Part shown: positions 46,325-54,880 of the stretch, in pieces
Layout: every line of letters begins with the position of its first letter
How positions within the stretch are numbered: position 1 is the first letter of the stretch
Origin: Chitinophagaceae bacterium
GTDB taxonomy: Bacteria > Bacteroidota > Bacteroidia > Chitinophagales > Chitinophagaceae
Direction: 5' to 3'
Length of the DNA stretch: 64,000 nucleotides
NCBI GenBank assembly: GCA_016719165.1
Contig: JADKAJ010000007.1
Span: forward strand, 100,261-164,260
Position numbers and translations under genes: made by a program
Notes under the pieces: generated by a model
The model's input: only the letters and a program-made list of their open reading frames with translations
Databases searched by the model: none
Told to the model about the DNA's origin: nothing

Positions 46325-47758
46325 ATGAAAACAAAGATTTTTATATCTTATACTGCCCTTATCAGCCTCCTTCTTATCAGTACAATCAGTGGTCCGGGCT
46401 GTGCCAATATTATTCCGCCACAAGGCGGACCAAGAGACACTATTCCCCCTGTATTATTGAAATCAAACCCGGGAGATTCATCTGTAAATTTCTCCGGAAA
46501 TAAGATCACCTTTTTTTTTGATGAATTTGTTGAAGTACAAAATGCCCAGGAAAACCTGCTGGTTTCTCCCTTGCCTAAGATCACCCCTTTTGTAGATAGT
46601 AAATTGAAAGAGGTAACGGTAAAGCTTAAAGACACCCTGGAGCCTAACACTACCTATACGCTGGATTTTGGAAATGCCATCAAAGACTATACTGAAGGCA
46701 ATGTTTTTAAGAATTTTACCTATACATTTTCAACAGGAAAGCATATCGACTCTTTTGAGCTCAGGGGCAATGTAGTATTGGCCGAAACGGGGAAAACGGA
46801 CAGTACCCTTATTGCAATACTACATACCAACCCGGATGATTCAGCTGTGGTAAAAGATAAGCCTAAGTACATTGCCCGCCTGGATGGAAAAGGAAATTTT
46901 TATTTCAAAAATCTTCCGGAAAAAACATTCTATTTATATGCATTAAAAGATGAAGGTGGTACCCGTCGCTATTTTGGCGAGAAACAATTATTTGCTTTTG
47001 CTGACAAACCTGTTAGTCTTCAACAAAAGAATGAACCCGTTACCTTGTATGCATTTGCCGCCAGGCAGGAAACACAGAGCACTACAACAATGCTTCCGTC
47101 TATTTCCCCCGGTATACGCAATAAACCGGGAGCTGCCACCGCTGACAAACGGTTAAAGTATCAAACTACTCTTCAAAATAACCAGCAGGATCTGCTCAGC
47201 CAGTTTGAGATGATCTTTGAGCAGCCACTTAAGAACTTAGACTCATCGGGTATCCGGCTTTATACTGATACAACCTATCAGCCTGCTACCGATTACAAAT
47301 TTGTAAAAGACAGTACCAATAAAAAGCTGACATTGATCTATGAATGGAAAGAAAATACTTTGTACCACCTGATAATGGATAAAGATCTTGCAGAAGACTC
47401 TGCCGGTAAAAAATTATTGAAAACAGATACCCTTAGTTTCAACACCAAGAAGAAAGCAGATTATGGTGCTTTGAAAATAAGGTTTCGCAACCTCGATATC
47501 ACCAGGAACCCGGTCCTGCTTTTTATACTGAATCAGAATATCTACAAATCATTCCCCATGACCGGTCCTGATTTTACTACCAGTCTTTTTCTGCCCGGAG
47601 AATATGAGCTCAGGATGCTGTATGATGAAAATAAAAATGGTGTATGGGATCCGGGGCAGTTTTTAGGTAAACGTAAACAACCTGAATTGGTTAAGCCAAT
47701 CGAAAGAAAAATTACTGTCAAACCTAACTGGCAGAATGAGTTTGATATAGCTTTGTAA
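46325..47758 (+). CDS. Ig-like domain lipoprotein
   Basis: 477 residues from the ATG at 46325. The signal sequence ends STISGPGC, a lipobox. Residues about 30-135 form a Big_5/SbsA Ig-like domain: GGPRDTIPPVLLKSNPGDSS, NKITFFFDEFVEVQNAQENL and PNTTYTLDFGNAIKDYTEGN. More beta-rich segments follow, and the C-terminus (EYELRMLYDENKNGVWDPGQ) resembles a carboxypeptidase-regulatory-like fold. The family is widespread in Bacteroidota with no defined function. Confidence 0.82.
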   Translation: MKTKIFISYTALISLLLISTISGPGCANIIPPQGGPRDTIPPVLLKSNPGDSSVNFSGNKITFFFDEFVEVQNAQENLLVSPLPKITPFVDSKLKEVTVKLKDTLEPNTTYTLDFGNAIKDYTEGNVFKNFTYTFSTGKHIDSFELRGNVVLAETGKTDSTLIAILHTNPDDSAVVKDKPKYIARLDGKGNFYFKNLPEKTFYLYALKDEGGTRRYFGEKQLFAFADKPVSLQQKNEPVTLYAFAARQETQSTTTMLPSISPGIRNKPGAATADKRLKYQTTLQNNQQDLLSQFEMIFEQPLKNLDSSGIRLYTDTTYQPATDYKFVKDSTNKKLTLIYEWKENTLYHLIMDKDLAEDSAGKKLLKTDTLSFNTKKKADYGALKIRFRNLDITRNPVLLFILNQNIYKSFPMTGPDFTTSLFLPGEYELRMLYDENKNGVWDPGQFLGKRKQPELVKPIERKITVKPNWQNEFDIAL

Positions 47759-47828
47759 AAGCCTTGAGCGGATAGCTGCTTGTTAAATAAATCTGGCTGG
47801 CAGTAGCGTATAGCTCAGATCCTGCTGC

Positions 47829-47836
47829 TATCTTTG
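47829..47836 (+). promoter_or_regulatory. -7 promoter box abutting recR
   Basis: TATCTTTG fits TAnnTTTG and ends only 4 bases before the recR ATG at 47841. If used, transcription would begin at or within a few bases of the start codon, making a leaderless or near-leaderless mRNA. No -33 TTTG is seen. Confidence 0.4.
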
Positions 47837-47840
47837 ATCT

Positions 47841-48458
47841 ATGCAATTCTCTTCTTCCCTCCTGGAAAATGCGGTTAACGAGTTTGCCAAACTACCCGGT
47901 ATTGGTAAAAAGACAGCTTTACGTTTAGTGCTTCATTTATTAAAACAGGATACAAAAGAAGTTGGTCAATTCAGCGAAGTGATTGCCAGGATGAGAAGTG
48001 AAATCAAGTTCTGCCAGCGCTGCTTTAATGTGGCCGATGGCGATATTTGTTCCATCTGTTCCAATTCATTGAGAAAGCAGGAAGTAATTTGCGTGGTAGA
48101 AAGTATCCGTGATGTAATTGCCATAGAAAGTACCCAGCAATTTAATGGTACTTATCACATTCTCGGTGGCATAATTTCACCATTAGATGGTATCGGACCT
48201 GACCAATTGAATATCGAATCCCTTGTAACCCGGATTGAAAAAGAGAAAACCGAGGAACTGATATTTGCCCTCAATCCTAACATACAGGGGGATACAACCA
48301 TTTATTACATCCAGAAGAAATTACAACCTTATAACATTCGTATAACTACTATTGCCCGTGGCATTGCCTTTGGCGGTGAACTGGAATACGCCGATGAAAT
48401 GACCCTTGCCCGCAGTCTCCAAAACAGGCTTCCTGTTGAAAAATACGTTAGCCGCTAA
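47841..48458 (+). CDS. recR: Recombination mediator RecR
   Basis: 205 residues, the usual length. Helix-hairpin-helix VNEFAKLPGIGKKTALRLVL, the four-cysteine zinc finger FCQRCFNVADGDICSIC, and the Toprim domain with VVESIRDVIAIE and YHILGGIISPLDGIGPDQL; the ending IARGIAFGGELEYADEMTL is typical. With RecF and RecO it loads RecA at single-strand gaps. No cotranscribed partner is seen. Confidence 0.97.
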   Translation: MQFSSSLLENAVNEFAKLPGIGKKTALRLVLHLLKQDTKEVGQFSEVIARMRSEIKFCQRCFNVADGDICSICSNSLRKQEVICVVESIRDVIAIESTQQFNGTYHILGGIISPLDGIGPDQLNIESLVTRIEKEKTEELIFALNPNIQGDTTIYYIQKKLQPYNIRITTIARGIAFGGELEYADEMTLARSLQNRLPVEKYVSR

Positions 48459-48470
48459 GCGCCGTCCGGC

Positions 48471-48501
48471 TTGTTTTTTAAGCTTTTAAATCATAATTTT
48501 G
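48471..48501 (+). promoter_or_regulatory. Promoter of the metH operon
   Basis: TTG (48471-48473, preceded by C), 20 bases, then TAATTTTG (48494-48501) fits the Bacteroidota -33/-7 pattern. Transcription would start near 48508, leaving a leader of about 110 bases before the ATG at 48619. Confidence 0.55.
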
Positions 48502-48552
48502 CAGTTACATTCAGGCGGATTTGTTTATTGTTCGGCCTGCACTAAAAAACAG

Positions 48553-48602
48553 AACTAATAAACGGTACGGAATTCCCTCCTGGTTTCCCAACGTTTATAG
48601 TT
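48553..48602 (+). promoter_or_regulatory. Structured leader hairpin upstream of metH
   Basis: AACTAATAAACG (48553-48564) pairs with CGTTTATAGTT (48592-48602) over 11 bp with one bulged base. The 27-base loop contains GGAATTCC. The stem ends 16 bases before the start codon, so its folding could control translation. It lacks the known cobalamin-box and SAM-I signatures. It may be an undescribed cis-regulatory RNA or only a stable leader. Confidence 0.45.
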
Positions 48603-48618
48603 CGCAAAACATAAGTTT

Positions 48619-49620
48619 ATGAAAACAATCCTTGATTGTTTGAAGGAACGCATTTTGATCATTGATGGCGCCATGGGCACCATGATTCAGCGGCATAAAC
48701 TCACTGAAGCTGATTATCGTGGTGACAGGTTCAAAGACTGGCATTGCGATGTAAAAGGCAATAATGACCTGCTGAATATTACTCAGCCTCAAATCATAAC
48801 AGGTATCCACAAACAATACCTCGATGCCGGTGCAGATATTATTGAAACCAATACATTCAGTAGTACTGCTATTGCCATGGCGGATTACGAAATGCAGTCC
48901 CTCGCTTATGAATTAAACGTAGCCGCAGCAAAATGTGCCCGGGAAGCCATTAAACAATCCGGTAAACAGGCATGGGTTGCAGGAGCTATCGGGCCATTAA
49001 ACAAAACATTGTCGCTATCCCCGGATGTAAATAATCCCGGTTTCAGGGCGGTTACATTTGATGAGGTAGTAACTGCTTATTACGAGCAGGTAAAAGGATT
49101 AGTAGACGGTGGTGTTGATATTCTCTTAATCGAAACCATCTTTGACACATTAAATGCCAAAGGGGCCATTTTCGCTATCAAGAAATATTTCAGGGATACT
49201 AAAAAGGAATCATTGCCGGTAATGATCAGTGGCACTATCACCGATGCCTCAGGCAGAACATTAAGTGGTCAGACCCTGGAAGCTTTCTATACTTCAATCA
49301 TGCATGCCAGACCGCTGAGTGTTGGGCTGAACTGTGCATTAGGTGCAAAAGAAATGCGGCCACATATTGAAGAACTGTCGCAAATTGCCAGTTGCTATGT
49401 TTCCGCATACCCTAATGCAGGATTACCCAATGCAATGGGAGAATACGATGAACATCCTGAAGATACGGGCCATTACCTGGAAGAATGGGCCAAAGAAGGA
49501 TTTGTGAACATCGTTGGTGGTTGCTGTGGTACTACACCAGAGCATATTAAGCATATAGCTGACCATGTAAAAAATCTTAAACCCAGACAACTGCCCGTAG
49601 TTGAAAAAGAATTAGCATGA
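48619..49620 (+). CDS. metH: Methionine synthase, homocysteine-binding module (split metH)
   Basis: 333 residues: the N-terminal homocysteine S-methyltransferase domain only. LIIDGAMGTMIQRHKL starts it; zinc ligands are in VGLNCALGAKEMRPH and IVGGCCGTTPEHIKHIA. It accepts the methyl group on homocysteine from methylcobalamin bound to the second polypeptide at 49716-52427. Together the two parts add up to the length of an ordinary single-chain MetH. A split at this place is, from memory, known in other Bacteroidota. The stop codon overlaps the ATG of a tiny ORF (ATGA). Confidence 0.95.
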   Translation: MKTILDCLKERILIIDGAMGTMIQRHKLTEADYRGDRFKDWHCDVKGNNDLLNITQPQIITGIHKQYLDAGADIIETNTFSSTAIAMADYEMQSLAYELNVAAAKCAREAIKQSGKQAWVAGAIGPLNKTLSLSPDVNNPGFRAVTFDEVVTAYYEQVKGLVDGGVDILLIETIFDTLNAKGAIFAIKKYFRDTKKESLPVMISGTITDASGRTLSGQTLEAFYTSIMHARPLSVGLNCALGAKEMRPHIEELSQIASCYVSAYPNAGLPNAMGEYDEHPEDTGHYLEEWAKEGFVNIVGGCCGTTPEHIKHIADHVKNLKPRQLPVVEKELA

Positions 49621-49715
49621 CAACCGCACAACTGTTATTAGTAATATCCATCCTCATACTTATTGTAAACAATTTTTCAATGATCAAAAAATTGTTTCTT
49701 AAAAAGAATTCATAG
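49617..49715 (+). CDS. 32-residue membrane peptide ORF between the metH halves
   Basis: ATG ACA ACC ... TCA TAG, 32 codons. The ATG overlaps the stop of the upstream metH part as ATGA, and the TAG is followed at once by the ATG of the downstream part, so all three ORFs are packed with no spare base. The sequence has one hydrophobic helix (AQLLLVISILILIVNNF) and a basic tail (KKLFLKKNS), as in single-pass inner-membrane peptides. The packing strongly suggests it is translated; function unknown. It could anchor the enzyme to the membrane or serve only to couple translation. Confidence 0.65.
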   Translation: MTTAQLLLVISILILIVNNFSMIKKLFLKKNS

Positions 49716-52427
49716 ATGCAAGAGACCACCTTTATTAAACCTTACCTGAGATTAGCAGGATTAGAACCATTAGTTATAAGGCCAGAAACCAATTTTGTAA
49801 ATATTGGTGAAAGAACCAATGTTACAGGCTCGAAAAAATTTGCCCGCCTTATCAAAGAAAATAAATATGAAGAGGCGCTCAGCGTGGCCAGGCAACAGGT
49901 TGAGAATGGCGCCCAGGTGCTGGATGTAAATATGGACGACGCTTTACTGGATGGTGTATTAGCCATGACCACTTTTCTCAACCTCGTTCAGAGTGAACCG
50001 GATATTGCAAAAATTCCCATCATGATCGACAGCTCCAAGTTTGAGATCATTGAAGCCGGTTTAAAATGCGTACAGGGAAAATGTATAGTCAACTCCATCT
50101 CTATGAAAGAAGGCGAAGCCAAATTCATAGAACAGGCTATAATCTGTCAAAGTTACGGCGCCTCCGTTATTGTAATGGCTTTTGATGAACAGGGGCAGGC
50201 CGATACCAAACAACGAAAAGTTGAGATATGCCGGAGGGCTTACAAAATACTAACCGAACAAGTAGGTTATGATCCCCAGGATATTATTTTCGACCCAAAC
50301 ATATTTGCTGTTGCAACAGGCCTGGAAGAGCATAATAATTATGGGGTTGATTTTATTGAAGCAACCCGTGAGATAAAACAAATGATGCCATTGACCAAAG
50401 TTAGTGGTGGTGTCAGTAATCTTTCTTTCTCTTTCCGGGGCAATGACCATGTAAGAGAAGCGATGCACAGTGTATTCTTATATCATGCCATTAAGGCTGG
50501 CATGGATATGGGGATTGTAAATGCAGGTCAGTTGGTGGTATATGATGAAATTGAACCCCAACTAAGGCAACTTTGTGAAGATGTAATTCTGAACCGGAAT
50601 AATGATAATAACGAAGCAACTGAAAAGCTGATCTCTTTTGCCGAGACCGTAAAAGCAAAAGGTAAAGAAATAATAAAGGATGATGCATGGAGAAATACAA
50701 CCGTTGAAGAAAGACTGAGGCATGCTCTGGTCAATGGCATTACTGATTACATTGATGCAGACACGGAAGAAGCCAGATTAAAATATCCTGCTCCGTTGGA
50801 AGTAATTGAAGGCCCGCTGATGGATGGCATGAATGTAGTGGGTGACTTATTCGGAGCCGGAAAAATGTTCCTGCCACAAGTAGTAAAAAGTGCAAGAGTG
50901 ATGAAGAAATCAGTAGCTGTCCTCACTCCTTTTATTGAAGCAGAAAAAGAAGAGCGACGCCAGGCACATCTTGCAGCCGGCACAACAAATGAAGAGGGAG
51001 CCGGAGCTCCAAAGGTTTTATTAGCCACAGTAAAAGGGGACGTTCATGATATCGGGAAAAATATCGTGGGTGTTGTGTTGGGTTGTAACGGATATGATAT
51101 CATTGACCTGGGCGTAATGGTGCCTGCCGATAAAATCCTGGATACTGCTGAAAAAGAAAAAGCTGATATTATTGGCTTAAGTGGTCTCATCACTCCATCA
51201 TTAGATGAAATGGTGCATGTGGCCCATGAAATGAAACGCCGCAATATGAAACAGCCCTTGCTGATCGGTGGCGCCACAACTTCCAGGATGCATACAGCTG
51301 TAAAAATTGCTCCGCAATACGATAATGGGGTATTACATATATTAGATGCTTCCAGAAGTGTAACAGCAGTAAGTACTTTATTAAGTAAAGAGAAAGAAGT
51401 GCTGCTTCAAAAGACAAAGGATGAATATGAAGGATTAAGAAACCAGTTCCTGAATAAGAATAAAAAAGACCTCATCCCCTACAAAGAAGCGGTTATTACC
51501 AAAGAATATTTTGACTGGAAAAATTATAAGCCTGCCAAACCAGCCCTGGACGGGGTAAAAGTGTTAAAAGAATTTGATCTGGGCACTATTGCAAAATATA
51601 TTGACTGGGGACCCTTTTTTATTGCCTGGGAGATGCCTGGTCATTATCCGCAGGTGCTGGAGGATAAGATCTTCGGTACAGAAGCAAAACGACTATTAAA
51701 TGATGCACAAAAGCTGATTGAAAAAATAGTAGCTGAAAAATGGTTTACGGCTGATGGAGTTATCGGCTTCTGGCCCGCTGCCAGCAACAATGCAGATACC
51801 ATAATACTCCAGACAGATAACGGTGAAGTAAAATTAGAATCGCTTCGTCAACAGTTGAAGAAAGCAGTGGGACAACCCAGTTATTCATTAGCAGATTTTA
51901 TCTGCCCTGCAGAACTGGGTACCGATTATATGGGTTCATTTGCAGTAACCATTCATGGCGCCAGGAAACATATAGACCGGTTTGCGGCTGATCATGATGA
52001 GTATAATAAGATCCTGGTTCAGATACTGGCCGATCGTTTTGTAGAAGCCTTTGCTGAATGCCTGCACCAAAAAGTCAGAAAAGAATATTGGGGTTATGAA
52101 AAGAATGAAACCCTTACCAATGAACAATTGATAAAAGAGGAATATAAAGGCATCCGGCCGGCCCCGGGCTATCCTGCATGCCCTGATCATACGGAGAAAT
52201 TAAAATTATTTGAGCTACTGAATGTTACCAGGAACATTGGCATCGAACTAACCGAAAGCCTTGCCATGAATCCACCGGCATCTGTATGTGGTTGGTATAT
52301 TGCTCATCCGCAAAGCCATTATTTTGGATTAGGGAAAATTGGCAAGGACCAGCTGGAAGACTATGCCAATAGAAAAGGAATGACTATAGAAGAAGCGGAA
52401 AAATGGCTAAGACCGGTACTGGAGTAA
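49716..52427 (+). CDS. metH: Methionine synthase, folate-, B12- and AdoMet-binding modules
   Basis: 903 residues. The pterin-binding domain begins NFVNIGERTNVTGSKKFARL. Then come the cap and the cobalamin domain, with KGDVHDIGKNIVGVVL (the DxHxxG histidine that replaces the B12 base) and GLSGLITPSLDEMVHVAHEM. The last 330 residues are the activation domain (RPAPGYPACPDHTEK, SVCGWYIAHPQSHYFGLGKI). It moves a methyl group from methyltetrahydrofolate to cobalamin, then to homocysteine on the partner encoded just upstream. Its ATG directly follows the stop of the 32-codon ORF. Confidence 0.96.
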   Translation: MQETTFIKPYLRLAGLEPLVIRPETNFVNIGERTNVTGSKKFARLIKENKYEEALSVARQQVENGAQVLDVNMDDALLDGVLAMTTFLNLVQSEPDIAKIPIMIDSSKFEIIEAGLKCVQGKCIVNSISMKEGEAKFIEQAIICQSYGASVIVMAFDEQGQADTKQRKVEICRRAYKILTEQVGYDPQDIIFDPNIFAVATGLEEHNNYGVDFIEATREIKQMMPLTKVSGGVSNLSFSFRGNDHVREAMHSVFLYHAIKAGMDMGIVNAGQLVVYDEIEPQLRQLCEDVILNRNNDNNEATEKLISFAETVKAKGKEIIKDDAWRNTTVEERLRHALVNGITDYIDADTEEARLKYPAPLEVIEGPLMDGMNVVGDLFGAGKMFLPQVVKSARVMKKSVAVLTPFIEAEKEERRQAHLAAGTTNEEGAGAPKVLLATVKGDVHDIGKNIVGVVLGCNGYDIIDLGVMVPADKILDTAEKEKADIIGLSGLITPSLDEMVHVAHEMKRRNMKQPLLIGGATTSRMHTAVKIAPQYDNGVLHILDASRSVTAVSTLLSKEKEVLLQKTKDEYEGLRNQFLNKNKKDLIPYKEAVITKEYFDWKNYKPAKPALDGVKVLKEFDLGTIAKYIDWGPFFIAWEMPGHYPQVLEDKIFGTEAKRLLNDAQKLIEKIVAEKWFTADGVIGFWPAASNNADTIILQTDNGEVKLESLRQQLKKAVGQPSYSLADFICPAELGTDYMGSFAVTIHGARKHIDRFAADHDEYNKILVQILADRFVEAFAECLHQKVRKEYWGYEKNETLTNEQLIKEEYKGIRPAPGYPACPDHTEKLKLFELLNVTRNIGIELTESLAMNPPASVCGWYIAHPQSHYFGLGKIGKDQLEDYANRKGMTIEEAEKWLRPVLE

Positions 52428-52432
52428 TAATT

Positions 52433-53395
52433 CTATTCCTTATTCCACAACCGCTGATTCAGTTTTAGTTCATCAATCATATCAAATACGATATTGATGC
52501 TGTTGTAAAAATCTCCCAACCTGTTATGATCATTAGCCGAAAAAATGGCTGGTTCAAATAGTTCATCTCTTATCGGAACGGCCACATGAATATTAGTATT
52601 TACAAAAGACAAAGAGGTCCCCTCTCCCATCATCTGTTGCAATCTTACGATCCGTTCCATGAATGACGGGGTGAGAATGTACCTGGCTTCCACCTGGTCA
52701 CTGCTGTATACAATAAATCTTTTTTCAAATTCTACACTTTCCAGTTTTACCTTTTCCAGGTTCCAGGCAAAAGATGAGAAAAGCTTTGTGAGAAAATTGA
52801 TCTGTGGATTTCTTTCACTCCAAACATAAGTACGGCCGGAGAAGTTTTTATTAAAATCTGCAATGAAAAATAACCCCCTGAAAATTGTTTCCCAATGAGT
52901 ACTCTTGCCGGAACTTACTTTCCGTTCGGTATGCAATTCGGAAAAACAAAAAAAGGTCTTTTCATGTGTTCCTTCAATATAATCATCACCAGAATAGCGA
53001 TCGGGTTGTTCCACAAAAAGACCACTGTTTAAATAATCAGCTTTACTGATTTTCAGTCCCGGGCTATATTGCAATGAGGGATCAATAAACCGGATGATCT
53101 TTCTGACAACAGATTCTTTAAAACCGGCAGCAAACGATTTCTTTTTATTACCAAAAATAATCAACAGCACAAAAGCAGCCAGCAGCAGCACAAAAGCAAT
53201 CACAACAGAAACTTTATTATGAGATGCGGCAGATATGATAAACAGGATAACAGCTGTACCGAGTAAGACAAAGCCAGCAGCTCCATATTTTTTTATTTTT
53301 TTTCGTTCTGCTTCAAGTGGAATTAAAAGGCCCTGTAACTCCTTTTCATAAAATGTATTGAAATTTTTCTCCAGGGACATATGAGGGCTATTCAA
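52433..53395 (-). CDS. DUF3137 membrane protein
   Basis: 320 residues (an ATG 5 codons in is an alternative start). Two adjacent membrane helices near residues 40-80 (YGAAGFVLLGTAVILFIISA, VVIAFVLLLAAFVLLIIFGN), then a cytoplasmic domain with FAAGFKESVVRKIIRFIDPS, IFRGLFFIADFNKNFSGRTY and YILTPSFMERIVRLQQMMGE, matching DUF3137. Such genes are commonly paired with lemA, as here, where its ATG follows the lemA stop codon directly. Function unknown. Confidence 0.85.
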   Translation of the reverse strand: MNSPHMSLEKNFNTFYEKELQGLLIPLEAERKKIKKYGAAGFVLLGTAVILFIISAASHNKVSVVIAFVLLLAAFVLLIIFGNKKKSFAAGFKESVVRKIIRFIDPSLQYSPGLKISKADYLNSGLFVEQPDRYSGDDYIEGTHEKTFFCFSELHTERKVSSGKSTHWETIFRGLFFIADFNKNFSGRTYVWSERNPQINFLTKLFSSFAWNLEKVKLESVEFEKRFIVYSSDQVEARYILTPSFMERIVRLQQMMGEGTSLSFVNTNIHVAVPIRDELFEPAIFSANDHNRLGDFYNSINIVFDMIDELKLNQRLWNKE

Positions 53396-53944
53396 TTATA
53401 TATTTAATGCAGGAACTCCTTTTTCTGATTCCCGAATAGTAAAATATTCTTTTTTACTCATTCCAGCCAGTGAAGCGACAAGGGATGAAGGAAATGTTTC
53501 GATGGCATTATGATAATCATTAACTGCTGCATTATAAAAGCGTCTTGAGGCCGCCAACTGCTCTTCTGCCTCATTGATGGCCCCCTGTAAGCGCAGAAAA
53601 TTTTCACTGGCTTTCAGTTGCGGGTAGTTTTCAAAATTCACAACTATTTGCTGCAGGATATTATTGACCTGGTTATCCAGCCTTACCTTTTCATTTGTTG
53701 GCAAGTTATTTTCCATTGCCTTTTGCCGTAATGCTGTGAGGCTGCTAAGTAAGTCTCTTTCGTGAATCATATAGCCCTTTACGGCTTCTACCAGTTGTGG
53801 TATCAGGTCATACCGCTTCTTTAACATAACATCTATGGAAAAAAATGAGTTCTCAACAGCGTTCTTTTTCCTGATAAGGTTATTATAAAGTAAAACCGGG
53901 ATGAGGATGATTACCAGTACAATGATAATGATCAGGGGTGTCAT
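53396..53944 (-). CDS. LemA-family membrane protein
   Basis: 182 residues from the ATG at 53944; an upstream start at 54010 would overlap the HAD gene and precede the membrane helix by 22 residues. One N-terminal helix (PLIIIIVLVIILIPVLLYN) is followed by the LemA helical bundle: KKNAVENSFFSIDVMLKKRY, DLIPQLVEAVKGYMIHERDL and ENFLRLQGAINEAEEQLAAS, with RRFYNAAVNDYHNAIETFPS near the end. Cellular role unknown. Confidence 0.93.
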   Translation of the reverse strand: MTPLIIIIVLVIILIPVLLYNNLIRKKNAVENSFFSIDVMLKKRYDLIPQLVEAVKGYMIHERDLLSSLTALRQKAMENNLPTNEKVRLDNQVNNILQQIVVNFENYPQLKASENFLRLQGAINEAEEQLAASRRFYNAAVNDYHNAIETFPSSLVASLAGMSKKEYFTIRESEKGVPALNI

Positions 53945-53999
53945 ACAAAACCAGTTAGGGTGATCGTTTATTTTCTTCTGTGTAACACTGAATTCCAAA

Positions 54000-54623
54000 C
54001 TAAAATACACTGATATTTCTAAACTCCTGCTTTAATTGCTCCGGGCTTTGGAAATGAATAGATTTTATCCCCAAATCTTCTGCGGCCTTTACATTTCGAA
54101 GGTTATCATCAATAAATAATGCTTCCGCGGGGTTAATATTATATCTCGTCAGCAATCGCTGATAAAATTCCGGGAAGGGTTTTCTTGTTTTTTCTTCACC
54201 ACTCACCACCCTGCCATCAAACCAATGTAAGAAGTCATACCGTACAAGGGCGATATCAAAAAGGTTCGCCTGCCAGTTGGTCAATGCATAGAGTTTATAC
54301 TTGTTTGAATCTTTTAAATGCCGGAATATCTCAACCGTATCGTAAATCGGGCTTTTCAGCATTTCTGTCCAGCGCCCATAATAATCCCGGATGGCTTTTT
54401 CCCATCCCGGGTGGGCAGCCACCAACTCCTGTGTCGCTTCTACAATAGAACGACCGGCATCCTGCTCCTCATTCCAGTCGTTTGTACAGATATGCGTAAA
54501 AAAATAATCCCTTTTTTCCGCTGATTCAAAATAAGTTTCAGTGAATACATATTTAGGGTTCCAGTCAATTAATACGCCTCCAAGGTCCCAGATAATTGCT
54601 TTAATCTCCATAGTACTGATCAC
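54000..54623 (-). CDS. HAD-family hydrolase
   Basis: 207 residues. The nucleophile motif is IIWDLGGVLIDWNP, in which the usual second Asp is replaced by Gly, as in several HAD-IA members. Motif II is LYALTNWQANLF, the lysine is in EEKTRKPFPEFYQ, and motif IV is ALFIDDNLRNVKAAEDLGIK. Likely a small-molecule phosphatase or haloacid-dehalogenase-like enzyme; substrate unknown. It overlaps the SemiSWEET gene by 4 bases (ATGA). Confidence 0.9.
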   Translation of the reverse strand: MISTMEIKAIIWDLGGVLIDWNPKYVFTETYFESAEKRDYFFTHICTNDWNEEQDAGRSIVEATQELVAAHPGWEKAIRDYYGRWTEMLKSPIYDTVEIFRHLKDSNKYKLYALTNWQANLFDIALVRYDFLHWFDGRVVSGEEKTRKPFPEFYQRLLTRYNINPAEALFIDDNLRNVKAAEDLGIKSIHFQSPEQLKQEFRNISVF

Positions 54624-54880
54624 TGATGATTATAACGCATTTTAAGCCAGATCATAATTCCGGACATCACCAGCATAACAGCATTAGTGAGGATAATGAC
54701 CCAGTTATTTAGCATAACGCCATATGCTAACCACATTATTTCATTAATAAATGCAATGATGAACATATTAAGGGCAACATCTTTGGCAGATTTTTCCTTC
54801 CATGTTTTCAATACCTGTGGCAAAAAAGTGAATGCTGTCAACGCACCGGCTGCGTAACCCAGTATATCGGCTGCTGTCAT
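54620..54880 (-). CDS. SemiSWEET sugar transporter
   Basis: 86 residues, three membrane helices, the size of bacterial SemiSWEETs. The PQ motif is in AFTFLPQVLKTWKEKSAKDV, and MFIIAFINEIMWLAYGVM carries the conserved Asn and Trp of the sugar pocket. It works as a dimer for sugar uniport. Its ATG overlaps the stop of the GH97 gene as TAATG, so it is coupled to a sugar-releasing enzyme. Confidence 0.92.
   Translation of the reverse strand: MTAADILGYAAGALTAFTFLPQVLKTWKEKSAKDVALNMFIIAFINEIMWLAYGVMLNNWVIILTNAVMLVMSGIMIWLKMRYNHQ

Noticed and set aside
48502..48618. A known cobalamin or SAM-I riboswitch upstream of metH
   Set aside because: Neither the cobalamin box nor the SAM-I core sequence is visible; only a generic stem is seen.
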